DNA of 64,000 nucleotides from Myxococcota bacterium (GTDB taxonomy: Bacteria > Myxococcota_A > UBA796). The notes beneath the pieces are model-generated. The model searched no databases, was not told where the DNA came from, and worked only from the letters and a program-made list of their open reading frames with translations. Every line of letters starts with the position of its first letter. Positions within the stretch are counted from its first letter, which is position 1. Both the position numbers and the translations under genes were made by a program. Positions 7,783 through 15,530 of this stretch are shown in pieces. Location of the stretch: assembly GCA_029251165.1 (NCBI GenBank), contig JAQXDW010000074.1:186001-250000 (forward strand), read 5' to 3'.

Positions 7783-9408
7783 TCAGCAGAGGCGCATCTG
7801 AGCGATCTCGCGCTTTCGTTCTTCCATTTTCTTGCCGCCGATGCTTCCCCGCAGGTTGATCTGAGCATGGCGCCGGGTGCCGCTCTCGATGTCGATGATG
7901 TAGACCTCAAGGATCTGGTTGACGTTGTACCGGTAGAGAACCTCCAGAGGAGAACCCTTGCTGCGGATGGGGAGGTTCTCCAGGAGAACTTCTCCGACAA
8001 CTTCGACCTCATCGCGCTTGTTACCGGTACCCTCCGTCACCTCTACACGGACTGCGGTGGTGTTGTTGTAGGCATAGCCCAGGCGCTTGCGCTTCTCACA
8101 GGGCACCGGGGTAGAGGCTCCGATGAGGGTCAGGACCCGCTCCTTGTGCTGCTGGTCCAGGACAATCATTCCCAGGGGGTGGGCGGTGATGTCGTGGATC
8201 TGGATCGGAGGCAGGCCCGTGAGCGGGGCCCCGCCGGTGGTGGACTCGGCACTGGTGTAGGGATTGGAGCGCGGTGCAGCCCCTGTCATGCTCTCACGAG
8301 AGCGAAGCGCGATGGACTTTCGGTGGCTCTTGAGGGCTGGGTGGTCGGGCCGGTGGCGCAGAACCGCTGTCAGCGAGGCACCCAAGGCGACACACTCGTC
8401 AGGGTTGATGTTCGGCGCGAAGCGGCGGCCTGACAGCCGGGCCAGGGAGCTGCGGATGATCGGCATGCGGGTCGAGCCTCCGACAAGGAGAACCTCACCG
8501 AGCTGATCCCAGCGCAGCCCCGCTCGCTTGAGAACAATCCGGCAGGTGTCCATGCACTGCTCGACGAGGTCCGCAGTGAGCTGCTCGAATTCCTGGCGGG
8601 TGACCTTTACGATCATCCGCTTGCCCTTGTAGTTGATCGGGATGATCGCTCGAGGCTTGCTGGAGAGCGAGATCTTTGCGTAGAGGCACCGCTCGTAGAG
8701 CTCCTGGTAAGGCTGCGGCTCGTCTCGGGGATCGAGGCCGTGCTTCTCGACAAACTGCTCTGCGACGTGGTTGAGCAGCTTGTCGTCCCAGTCTTTTCCG
8801 CCGAGCTCGGCGTTGCCGTCCGAGGCGATGGTCTGGAAGCGGATGCCTCGGATCTCCATGAGGGTGACGTCGAAGGTTCCACCGCCGAGGTCGAAGACCA
8901 TCATTCGTCGGAAGCCACCCAGGCGCTCAAGACCATACGCAATTGCCGCCGCCGTCGGCTCGTTGATGATCGAGAGGACGTTGAGGCCTGCGAGCTGTCC
9001 AGCCTCTGTGGTCGCGCCACGCTGGGCGGAGTTGAAGTAGGCTGGGACCGTGATCACGGCATCTGTGATCTCCGTTCCCATCGCCTCCTCGGCGTCATCT
9101 TTCAGCTTGCGAAGGATGAGCGCTGAGATCTCCTGAGGAGTGTAGCTGCGGTCGAAGAACGACAATTCGAAGTCCGACTCCCCCATGGAGCGCTTCATGA
9201 AGCGCACGACGTTGTGGGGGTCAGCGACCACCATCTTGGCGGCCTGCTCTCCAACAACCCAGCCGCCGGGCTCGTAGAAGTGGACCACAGATGGAGTGGT
9301 CGAGTGGCCTTCTGAGTTCGGTATGATCGCGGGCTTTCCAAAGCGATCCACAATCGACATCGCCGAGAACGTGGTGCCCAGATCGATTCCCAGGATCGGC
9401 TTGCTCAT
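7783..9408 (-). CDS. Hsp70 (DnaK-like) chaperone lacking the helical lid
   Basis: This 541-residue Hsp70 has a complete nucleotide-binding domain (1-345): phosphate-1 GIDLGTTFSA, phosphate-2 VFDLGGGTFDVTL near 171, connect-1 INEPTAAAIAYG near 148, and adenosine motif LVGGSTRMP near 308. A 55-residue Ser/Pro/Gly-rich insertion (348-402) replaces the usual short interdomain linker. A beta substrate domain (403-525) follows, and the protein stops there. The C-terminal helical lid and EEVD-like tail of canonical DnaK (about 640 residues) are absent. The ATG start overlaps the grpE-like stop (ATGA), so the two are translationally coupled. This is an accessory, not the housekeeping, Hsp70. Confidence 0.92.
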   Translation of the reverse strand: MSKPILGIDLGTTFSAMSIVDRFGKPAIIPNSEGHSTTPSVVHFYEPGGWVVGEQAAKMVVADPHNVVRFMKRSMGESDFELSFFDRSYTPQEISALILRKLKDDAEEAMGTEITDAVITVPAYFNSAQRGATTEAGQLAGLNVLSIINEPTAAAIAYGLERLGGFRRMMVFDLGGGTFDVTLMEIRGIRFQTIASDGNAELGGKDWDDKLLNHVAEQFVEKHGLDPRDEPQPYQELYERCLYAKISLSSKPRAIIPINYKGKRMIVKVTRQEFEQLTADLVEQCMDTCRIVLKRAGLRWDQLGEVLLVGGSTRMPIIRSSLARLSGRRFAPNINPDECVALGASLTAVLRHRPDHPALKSHRKSIALRSRESMTGAAPRSNPYTSAESTTGGAPLTGLPPIQIHDITAHPLGMIVLDQQHKERVLTLIGASTPVPCEKRKRLGYAYNNTTAVRVEVTEGTGNKRDEVEVVGEVLLENLPIRSKGSPLEVLYRYNVNQILEVYIIDIESGTRRHAQINLRGSIGGKKMEERKREIAQMRLC

Positions 9409-9902
9409 CGCTTGTCGTCCGAGGCCGCCGGGCTGTGACGATGGATGATGACCTCCTCAGCCCTCAGCTTTCGATCCGCACGTGAGAAGCCGCGCTTCAG
9501 AACGCGCTTGACCACATAGTCCTGCTTGGGATCGTTGGTGGGAACCACCTGGAGTGCCTTCTGGTTCTCACGATCGAACTTCTTGCGGGTCTCCATCGGC
9601 AGGACATCCCGACGGTAGAGCAGCTCCAGAAACTCGTCGATGAGGTACTGAAAGCTGTCGGCAATGACCTCAGGGCTCATCTCGCCCTTGATGATGCTCT
9701 GCTGGAACCAATTCAGGCTGTCGTAGAACAACAGCAGGTCGAGCAAGAGCGGCTTCTCAGACTGAAAGATGAAGTCTTCTTTGTACTGACGCAGCTCCTC
9801 ATAGAGTGCATCAAAGGAACGTCGGGAGGTCTCATTCTGCTGCTCGATGGAGGCGCGGAGGCGCTCCAACTCACGGCTGATGGAATCGCTATCGGAAGCC
9901 AA
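9405..9902 (-). CDS. divergent GrpE-like nucleotide exchange factor
   Basis: This 165-residue protein has a long N-terminal coiled coil (SRELERLRASIEQQNETSRRSF, then LYEELRQYKEDFIF) and a C-terminal beta part ending LRAEEVIIHRH. The latter matches the GrpE ending (GRVLRPAxVxV), and the tract ALQVVPTNDPKQDYVVKRVLKRGF matches GrpE AVxxVxxxDxxxGTVxxVlqkGY. The best start is TTG at 9902, because AGGAGAG stands just upstream; an in-frame TTG at 9977 has no ribosome site and would overlap the upstream gene by 56 bases. Its place between two Hsp70 genes supports a role as their exchange factor. It is shorter and more diverged than housekeeping GrpE. Confidence 0.78.
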   Translation of the reverse strand: MASDSDSISRELERLRASIEQQNETSRRSFDALYEELRQYKEDFIFQSEKPLLLDLLLFYDSLNWFQQSIIKGEMSPEVIADSFQYLIDEFLELLYRRDVLPMETRKKFDRENQKALQVVPTNDPKQDYVVKRVLKRGFSRADRKLRAEEVIIHRHSPAASDDKR

Positions 9903-9921
9903 GCTCTCTCCTACTGACCGA

Positions 9922-11922
9922 TCAGCTCCGCGAGCTGACCTCTGTGGCGAGGTTAATAAAGGTGCCGTCGAGCTCAATCCGCTCGGTGTGCTTGTGGAAG
10001 TCTGAAGGTCGCATACACATCCGCTGGAGGAACTCCTGGTTGACCTGTGAGCCGACTCCGATCGTAATGATTCGCCCGCCGGAGCGTCGAATCCGAATGC
10101 ATTCTGCCATCGCGGCCTCAGGATCGTCGGGGTTGCCGTCGGTGAGGATGACGAAGATGCGCTGCATTCCAGCCTTGCCCTTCAGGCTGCGGCGGGCTGC
10201 GGCGAGACCCTGATGGAGGGGGGAGCCTCCGATTGGGATGAGCCTCTCCATCGCGACCTGGATGTCCTCGAGCTTGCGGGTCGAGCGGGTTCGCTGTCCG
10301 CCAGGGAAGGCGTACAGCGCAATGGAGCGGTTGGGCTTCAGCGTGTTTCGGGTGAACTCCAGCGCAGTCTCTCGGGCGATGTCCATGTTTTGTCCGTACA
10401 TGGAGCCGGAGCTGTCAATGAGCAGGGCGATGTGAACCGGCACTCGGTTGCGAGCGACATCTTCGAGACTGACCGTGGAAGCTGCGACCCGGTGGGCGAG
10501 GGTCTGCCCGGTGTTGAGGTCCATGGCCTCGACCTCGACGATGCCGTTTGCGTTGTAGCGGTAGGTTACCGACAGCTTTGACTCACCGGCATCTCGCGGC
10601 GGGATTCCGTAGAATTCAAAGTGGCCCAGGACGTTGCACTCCAGCGGGTCGGCATTCTCACCCTGGACCAGCCAGAGGTCGACCACAGTCTGTCCGTCGT
10701 GGGTGGTGATGAAGCAGTCCTGGCTGTGCTCACAGGGAATGCGGCTGTTGCGACGGATGATCGAGGTGTTGTGCAGCTTGCCGTCCTTGTAGACGACCAT
10801 GCCCAGGGAGTGTCCGGCAACATCGTGGGTACGGATGTCGACCGGCGGAGCCTCGCCGGCGAGCTCTGCGGCCTCTAAAGCCGCAGCCAGGGCCGCTCCC
10901 ATCGCGACACACTCGTCGGGGTTGATGTCTCGGGCGGGCTCCTTCTTGAAGATCTGCCGGATGAGCTTGCGCACCATCGGCATCCGAGTCGAGCCTCCCG
11001 CGAGCAGAACGGTGTCGACCTCCTCCGGAGTGGTCTTGGCCTCCTTCAGGCTCTCGAGCGTCAGGGCTTTCGCCCGCTCCAGCAGATCTGCGGTCAGCTC
11101 TTCGAACAGAGAGCGGGGAACCTTCAGGCGAAGGATGTGACCCTTGTAGTCGTAGAAGAGCGTGACCTCGGGGCGCTTGGTCAGGGCGAGCTTGGCGCTG
11201 ACACACTTCTGCCGGAGATCGTGGTGGGCCGCGAGATCGTCTCGGGGATCGAGTCCGTGCTTCTCCTTGAATTTCTCCGAGGCATACGCGATGAGGCGAT
11301 CATCCCAGTCCTTGCCGCCGAGGTGGTTGTCGCCGGCGGTGGCGCGGACGTGGATGTCGTTGCCCTCCAGGTCGATGATCGTGACGTCAAAAGTTCCACC
11401 ACCCAGATCGAAGACCAGGCAGCGCATGTCGCGGCCGAGGTTGTTCAGGCCGTAGGCGGTCGCGGCAGCTGTGGGCTCGTTGATGAGCCGGATGACATCG
11501 AGCCCGGCAAGCTCGCCGGCCTTGATGGTGGCCTGGCGCTCGCGGTGTCCGAAGTAGGCCGGCACGGTGATGACGGCCTGGTGGACAGGATGCCCCAGGC
11601 GCAGCTCAGCATCGTGCTTGAGCTTGGCGAGGATGAGGCTGGAGAGGCGCTCGGGCGTGTAGCTCTGTCCCCGGTAGTCAAAGGAGCCATCTTCGGTGCC
11701 GATGTTCCGCTTCACGAACTCGACGACCTGCTCAGGGAACGCGACAGCGGCCTGCTTGGCGTAATTGCCGATGATGATGTCGTCATCGTCGAAGAGGATC
11801 GCAGAGGGGGTGATCCGATCGCCTTCGGCGTTGGGGAGAACCTCCGGCACGCCGTGTTTGTTGACGATAGCGATGGCAGAGTGTGTGGTCCCGAGATCGA
11901 TGCCGACTGCAAAGGTGGTCAT
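9922..11922 (-). CDS. Hsp70 chaperone fused to a C-terminal von Willebrand factor A domain
   Basis: This 666-residue protein has three parts. The Hsp70 nucleotide-binding domain (1-345) has intact motifs GIDLGTTHSA, FDLGGGTFDV at 171-180 and LLAGGSTRMP at 306-315. A beta-type substrate domain spans about 365-485. A vWA domain (495-660) takes the place of the helical lid. The vWA MIDAS residues are present: DSSGS (D503, S505, S507), a Ser in GGSPL near 567 and the Asp of LTDG at 595. vWA domains bind metal and protein ligands, so the fusion may couple ATP-driven clamping to a specific partner. It is the first gene of the operon, with AGGAAA ahead of its ATG. No signal peptide, so it is cytoplasmic. 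Confidence 0.93.
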   Translation of the reverse strand: MTTFAVGIDLGTTHSAIAIVNKHGVPEVLPNAEGDRITPSAILFDDDDIIIGNYAKQAAVAFPEQVVEFVKRNIGTEDGSFDYRGQSYTPERLSSLILAKLKHDAELRLGHPVHQAVITVPAYFGHRERQATIKAGELAGLDVIRLINEPTAAATAYGLNNLGRDMRCLVFDLGGGTFDVTIIDLEGNDIHVRATAGDNHLGGKDWDDRLIAYASEKFKEKHGLDPRDDLAAHHDLRQKCVSAKLALTKRPEVTLFYDYKGHILRLKVPRSLFEELTADLLERAKALTLESLKEAKTTPEEVDTVLLAGGSTRMPMVRKLIRQIFKKEPARDINPDECVAMGAALAAALEAAELAGEAPPVDIRTHDVAGHSLGMVVYKDGKLHNTSIIRRNSRIPCEHSQDCFITTHDGQTVVDLWLVQGENADPLECNVLGHFEFYGIPPRDAGESKLSVTYRYNANGIVEVEAMDLNTGQTLAHRVAASTVSLEDVARNRVPVHIALLIDSSGSMYGQNMDIARETALEFTRNTLKPNRSIALYAFPGGQRTRSTRKLEDIQVAMERLIPIGGSPLHQGLAAARRSLKGKAGMQRIFVILTDGNPDDPEAAMAECIRIRRSGGRIITIGVGSQVNQEFLQRMCMRPSDFHKHTERIELDGTFINLATEVSSRS

Positions 11923-12116
11923 CAGTTTCCTGTGTGGTCTTGCCGGTGAGGATGATGATGGAGGGTGGATTGGTTTTGCACCCTGGAGTGCCTGACACGG
12001 TACTATAAGAGCGACACTGACAGCCAGATTCAGGACAAGATGCTCTTCACATCGATGGGCTGATGCGCGGTCAGCAGCGACACAATCCCGACGTTAGTCA
12101 CGTTCACGGAGGCTCG
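11923..12116. promoter_or_regulatory. divergent promoter region between the Hsp70 operon and the UDG-like gene
   Basis: These 194 bases separate two divergent genes. On the plus strand, TTGCAC (11976-11981) and TACTAT (12001-12006) could serve the UDG-like gene, though the 19-base spacer is long. The complement of the same AT patch reads TTATAGT and could be the -10 of the Hsp70 operon. No clear CIRCE, sigma-32 or sigma-54 element was found by eye, so heat-shock control cannot be claimed. Confidence 0.35.
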
Positions 12117-13025
12117 ATGGTCGACACGGATCCCCGAATGGAGCTTGCGGATCTGCTCGCAGATGTGGCGGCATACGCCGCATGGCAGGGGCTGTGTGGC
12201 GCAGAAATACTCCCAGCAGAGCGCGTCATAAGTCCGCCCCAAGAGGCCTCACCGCCCCGGCAACAGCCCGCCCGTCGCCCCTCGCCGAAGCCTGATGCTG
12301 GTGCACGACCAGAGTCTCGCATGCGAAAGCCGACCTCTCCCCGTGCTGAGCGTTCAAAGCGCACAGCGCCGGCGAAGCGCACAGAGCCCGCGAAGCGCAC
12401 AGCGCCCGCGAAGCGCACAGCGCCTACGAAGCGTCGGAAGCCGGAGGCCCTCCCGTCTGCCTGGGCGAGTATCGTCACCGCACCCAAGGCGCCGCCGGTC
12501 GGGGCAGAGGCCCTCGCGCAGCTCTCTGGGCGACTCACGCCCAACCAGCCCTGTCCGGCATGCCGAAACCGCCTCCAGATCGGTCGCGGTGAGCCCACAG
12601 CTGCCATCGCGGTGATCTCTGGCGAGACCCTCGTCCCGCAGGGGCGCGCAATGCTCGCTGGGATGCTCACCCGTGTCCTGCGCATTCAGCCACGAGAGGT
12701 CTTCTTCTTGCCGGTCAATCGCTGCAAGACCCACCATGGCAGCTCGGATGACACCGCGCTGACCTGCTCGACTGTGCTCGCGGAGCAGCTCTCAGCAGTC
12801 CGGCCACAGCTGATGCTGGCCCTGGGGCGGGATGCCTCCAGGGTCTTGTTCTCACCGCATCAGGCACAGATCCGTCGCGGGCACTGGGCGAGCTATCCAA
12901 CCAAGCATGGTCCGCTGCCGACCCTGATGACCTTCCATCCGAACTTTTTGCTCCAGCACCCGGCCAACAAGGGGCATGCGTTCACGGATCTCAAGGCCTT
13001 CCGCACACGCATGGACACCCTGTAG
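12117..13025 (+). CDS. uracil-DNA glycosylase superfamily protein with basic repeat linker
   Basis: This 302-residue protein. After a short N-terminal helix (MELADLLADVAAYAAWQGL) comes a long Pro/Arg/Lys-rich linker (about 45-135) with four KRTAPA-type hexapeptide repeats. The C-terminal 160 residues resemble iron-sulfur family 4 UDGs: CPAC near residue 163, then NRCKTHH and LTCS supplying two more Cys for a 4Fe-4S cluster, LMLALGRDASRVL, and MTFHPNFLLQHP, equivalent to the HPAYLL motif. The usual catalytic GEAPG is reduced to SGET, so activity or substrate may differ. The start is ATG at 12117 with GGAGG four bases upstream. It probably acts in DNA repair. Confidence 0.72.
   Translation: MVDTDPRMELADLLADVAAYAAWQGLCGAEILPAERVISPPQEASPPRQQPARRPSPKPDAGARPESRMRKPTSPRAERSKRTAPAKRTEPAKRTAPAKRTAPTKRRKPEALPSAWASIVTAPKAPPVGAEALAQLSGRLTPNQPCPACRNRLQIGRGEPTAAIAVISGETLVPQGRAMLAGMLTRVLRIQPREVFFLPVNRCKTHHGSSDDTALTCSTVLAEQLSAVRPQLMLALGRDASRVLFSPHQAQIRRGHWASYPTKHGPLPTLMTFHPNFLLQHPANKGHAFTDLKAFRTRMDTL
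12357..12434 (+). repeat. 18-base tandem repeat encoding KRTAPA hexapeptides
   Basis: Four 18-base units (starting AAGCGCACAG at 12357, 12375, 12393 and 12411) plus the start of a fifth lie inside the linker of the UDG-like gene. They encode KRTAPA, KRTEPA, KRTAPA and KRTAPT. The units differ at only a few bases, which suggests recent expansion. The product resembles histone H1-like basic tails. Confidence 0.9.
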
Positions 13026-13056
13026 GGCGCTGGAGCCGTCGTTCGCGGTCTCTGCG

Positions 13057-14373
13057 CTACTTCTTGAGCTTGAGGCCGCCGAACAGATCCGCCATGGTTC
13101 CGAGATTCCCCGCAGAGTGGCTTCGGGCAGCCGGCTTCTCGCGGGGAGTTATCGTGTCGGTCTCGCTGACCTGCTTGATGCCGAGGCCGAGTCGCTTGCG
13201 GTCGTCGTCGATGTTGAGCACCCGAACCTGGATGCGCTCGTTGGCCTTGAGCACCTCATCCGGATGCTCGATGCGGTTCTTGGAGATGTTCGAGATGTGG
13301 ACCAGTCCCTCGAGACCCGGTGCCAGCTTCACGAACGCGCCGAAGTCGGTCAGTCGGGTGACGGTTCCGCTGTAGATTCCACCGATCACAAACTCGGTGC
13401 CGACCTTGTTCCAGGGTGCAAAACGTGGATCCTTCATCGACATCGAGATCCGCTTGGCGCTCTTGTCGACGTCGAGGATTCGGACCGAGACCCGGTCGCC
13501 GCGAGAAGGCGGGGCGTCCTCGTCAGACCAGGAGAGCTCGGAGCGGTGGACGAGGCCCTGGATGCCGCCGATGTCAACAAACACGCCGAAGTCACGCGCG
13601 CCGGTGACCACACCATCAACGATGTCGCCTGGGGCGGTCTTCTCCCACAGCTCGACGGCCTTCACCTCGGCTTCTTCATCGAGGATCACCCGACGGGAGA
13701 GCACGATCTTGCCATCGGCGATGTCGATGATCCGGAAAGAGAAGGTCTTGCCAACGTAGACCGAGGGATCGTCTCCTGCGAAGCGATCGATCTGCGAGAT
13801 GGGACAGAAGGTGGTCACGCCGCCGACGACGACGGTGAAGCCGCCGCTGTTGCTGGACTTGACGATGCCCTCGACAGGGACGCCAGCATCCTTGGCCTGC
13901 TGCAGGGTCTCGCGATCAGCGTCGTGGCCGCCGATGCGCTGGGAGAGCTGCATCCCGTTGCCGCCGATACGGAGGACGTATGCCTTGATCTCCGAGCCGA
14001 TGGCTGGTGGCTCGTCGAGCTCGCTGAGATCGAGCATCGCCTCAGACTTTGCGCCGACATCGACGAACACCGTCTCGCCCTTGATGCGGACAACGGTACC
14101 GGTGGCCTCGTTGCCAGGACGGTAGCGGCGGGGAGCACCAGCGGCCATCAGCTCGGCGAATTGCTCGGGGGTGAGGTCGTTGAGCTCGGCCATCAGTGCA
14201 TCGGCATCCAGCGATGGACCGCGCTCGACCGGAGCCTCGGGTGTCTCGACGGCGATGGCTGGCGGTGCCTCCGCAGTGGGCAGGGCCTCTGCGGTGGGCA
14301 GCGTCGTGGTGCTGTCTGTTTCTGGGGGAGCCGCGGCGTCTTTACGCCGACGGATGGTCTTGTTCTCACGCAT
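13057..14373 (-). CDS. S1 RNA-binding domain protein with four S1 repeats (ribosomal protein S1-like)
   Basis: This 438-residue protein. An acidic/Pro-rich N-terminus (1-90) is followed by four S1 domains at about 105-165, 180-250, 262-335 and 342-420. Domains 3 and 4 are the most typical (GVVTGARDFGVFVDIGGIQG; GTVTRLTDFGAFVKLAPGLEG). Housekeeping S1 in proteobacteria usually has six repeats, so this is either a shortened S1 or a paralogue that binds RNA or ribosomes. The start is ATG at 14373 with GGAAAG upstream; the ATG at 14391 lacks a ribosome site. It ends 31 bases from the convergent UDG-like gene and is divergent from queA. Confidence 0.88.
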   Translation of the reverse strand: MRENKTIRRRKDAAAPPETDSTTTLPTAEALPTAEAPPAIAVETPEAPVERGPSLDADALMAELNDLTPEQFAELMAAGAPRRYRPGNEATGTVVRIKGETVFVDVGAKSEAMLDLSELDEPPAIGSEIKAYVLRIGGNGMQLSQRIGGHDADRETLQQAKDAGVPVEGIVKSSNSGGFTVVVGGVTTFCPISQIDRFAGDDPSVYVGKTFSFRIIDIADGKIVLSRRVILDEEAEVKAVELWEKTAPGDIVDGVVTGARDFGVFVDIGGIQGLVHRSELSWSDEDAPPSRGDRVSVRILDVDKSAKRISMSMKDPRFAPWNKVGTEFVIGGIYSGTVTRLTDFGAFVKLAPGLEGLVHISNISKNRIEHPDEVLKANERIQVRVLNIDDDRKRLGLGIKQVSETDTITPREKPAARSHSAGNLGTMADLFGGLKLKK

Positions 14374-14472
14374 GGGATTCTTTCCGGGCATGGATATCGA
14401 AGGTGCCCGCTATATCGCTTCCAGAGCGGCGATGCGATAGGGGCCGGGGCTGAGAGCCGAGGAGGCCCCCGC

Positions 14473-15530
14473 TGTCTGAGCTTGACCCCCGCCTGCGACC
14501 GTTCGACTATGCACTGCCGGAGCCGCAGATCGCTCGCCATCCGCCGAAGAGCCGGGACGGTGGAAGGTTGCTGCTTCTCGGCGCTTCCCAGCGACACGAC
14601 CGACAGATCACAGATCTCGCGAGCTGCCTCTCGCCGGGAGATCTCTTGGTTGTCAACAACACGCGGGTGCTCGCTGCTCGTCTCGCCGCCCGCCGAGGCA
14701 CCGGCGGTGCCGTCGAGGTTCTGCTCCTGTCGGACGCCCCTGGTGCAGATGGCTGCGTGCCAGCGATGGTGCGCCCCGGTCGGCGCCTGAAGGCTGGCGA
14801 GTCTCTGGAGCTCCTCAAGGATGGAGTCTCCATCCCGGGACTGTCCGTCGTGCTGAGTGAGCGCCTGCCGGATGGCACCTGGCGTGTCCGTCCGCTGCCC
14901 GGGCCTGGCGCGGTGATGTCTGAGGCCGGTGCGTTGCCGCTGCCGCCCTACTTCCGCCGCGACTTTGAGGCCGATGATGCCTGGCGATATCAGACCGTGT
15001 TCGCCGGTCCACCGGGTGCGATCGCAGCTCCGACTGCTGGACTTCACCTCTCGGAGGACATCCTCGACGCGCTGGATTCCCGTGGCGTCCACCGGGCCCA
15101 CATCACCCTCCACGTCGGACCGGGCACCTTCCGCAATCTCCGAAGCGCCGATCTCGACGCGGGGATGCTGCACCAGGAGCGGTTCTCTGTTCCGGTAGAG
15201 ACGGCGGAGGCGGTCAACTGCGCGCGTGCGGAGGGACGGCGAGTGGTCGCGGTCGGGACGACCTCGACCCGCTGTCTGGAGTCGGCTGCCGTCGACGGCA
15301 TGGTCCAGCCCGGGGAGGGGAGCACGCGGCTGTTCATCCAGCCGGGCTATCGATTTTCAGTCGTCGACCGACTGCTGACCAACTTTCACCTTCCGCGGAG
15401 CTCTCTGCTGATGCTCGCATGTGCTTTTGGCGGACAGGAGAGGGTGATGGCTGCTTATCAGCATGCAATCACGACCGGCTATCGGTTCTACAGTTATGGA
15501 GACGCGATGTTGATGGACTGCGAACGATGA
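14473..15530 (+). CDS. queA: QueA, tRNA preQ1(34) S-adenosylmethionine ribosyltransferase-isomerase, with apparent 1-base frameshift
   Basis: QueA transfers and rearranges the ribosyl group of SAM onto preQ1 in tRNA, giving epoxyqueuosine. The body, from EPQIARHPP at 14520 to the stop, is typical (LLVVNNTRVLAARL, PTAGLHLSEDIL, LHVGPGTF, LLTNFHLPRSSLLML). The conserved N-terminal start of the family, here ELDPRLRPFDYALP, is encoded just upstream in a different frame (14479-14520). The frames join only if one base is added near 14518-14520. Without it the first possible start is TTG at 14568, which loses about 30 conserved residues. AGGAGG at 14461-14466 lies six bases before a CTG codon in the upstream frame. 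The fault may be real or a sequencing error. The gene overlaps tgt by 4 bases. Confidence 0.85.

Noticed and set aside
11923..12116. Heat-shock control element upstream of the Hsp70 operon
   Set aside because: No CIRCE inverted repeat (TTAGCACTC-N9-GAGTGCTAA) or sigma-32 pattern is visible; only a weak GCAC/GTGC inverted repeat.
12976..14790. 604-codon open frame on the plus strand opposite the S1-domain gene
   Set aside because: It is antisense to a clear S1 protein, has no recognisable domain, and reflects the GC-rich codon pattern; it also crosses into queA in the wrong frame.
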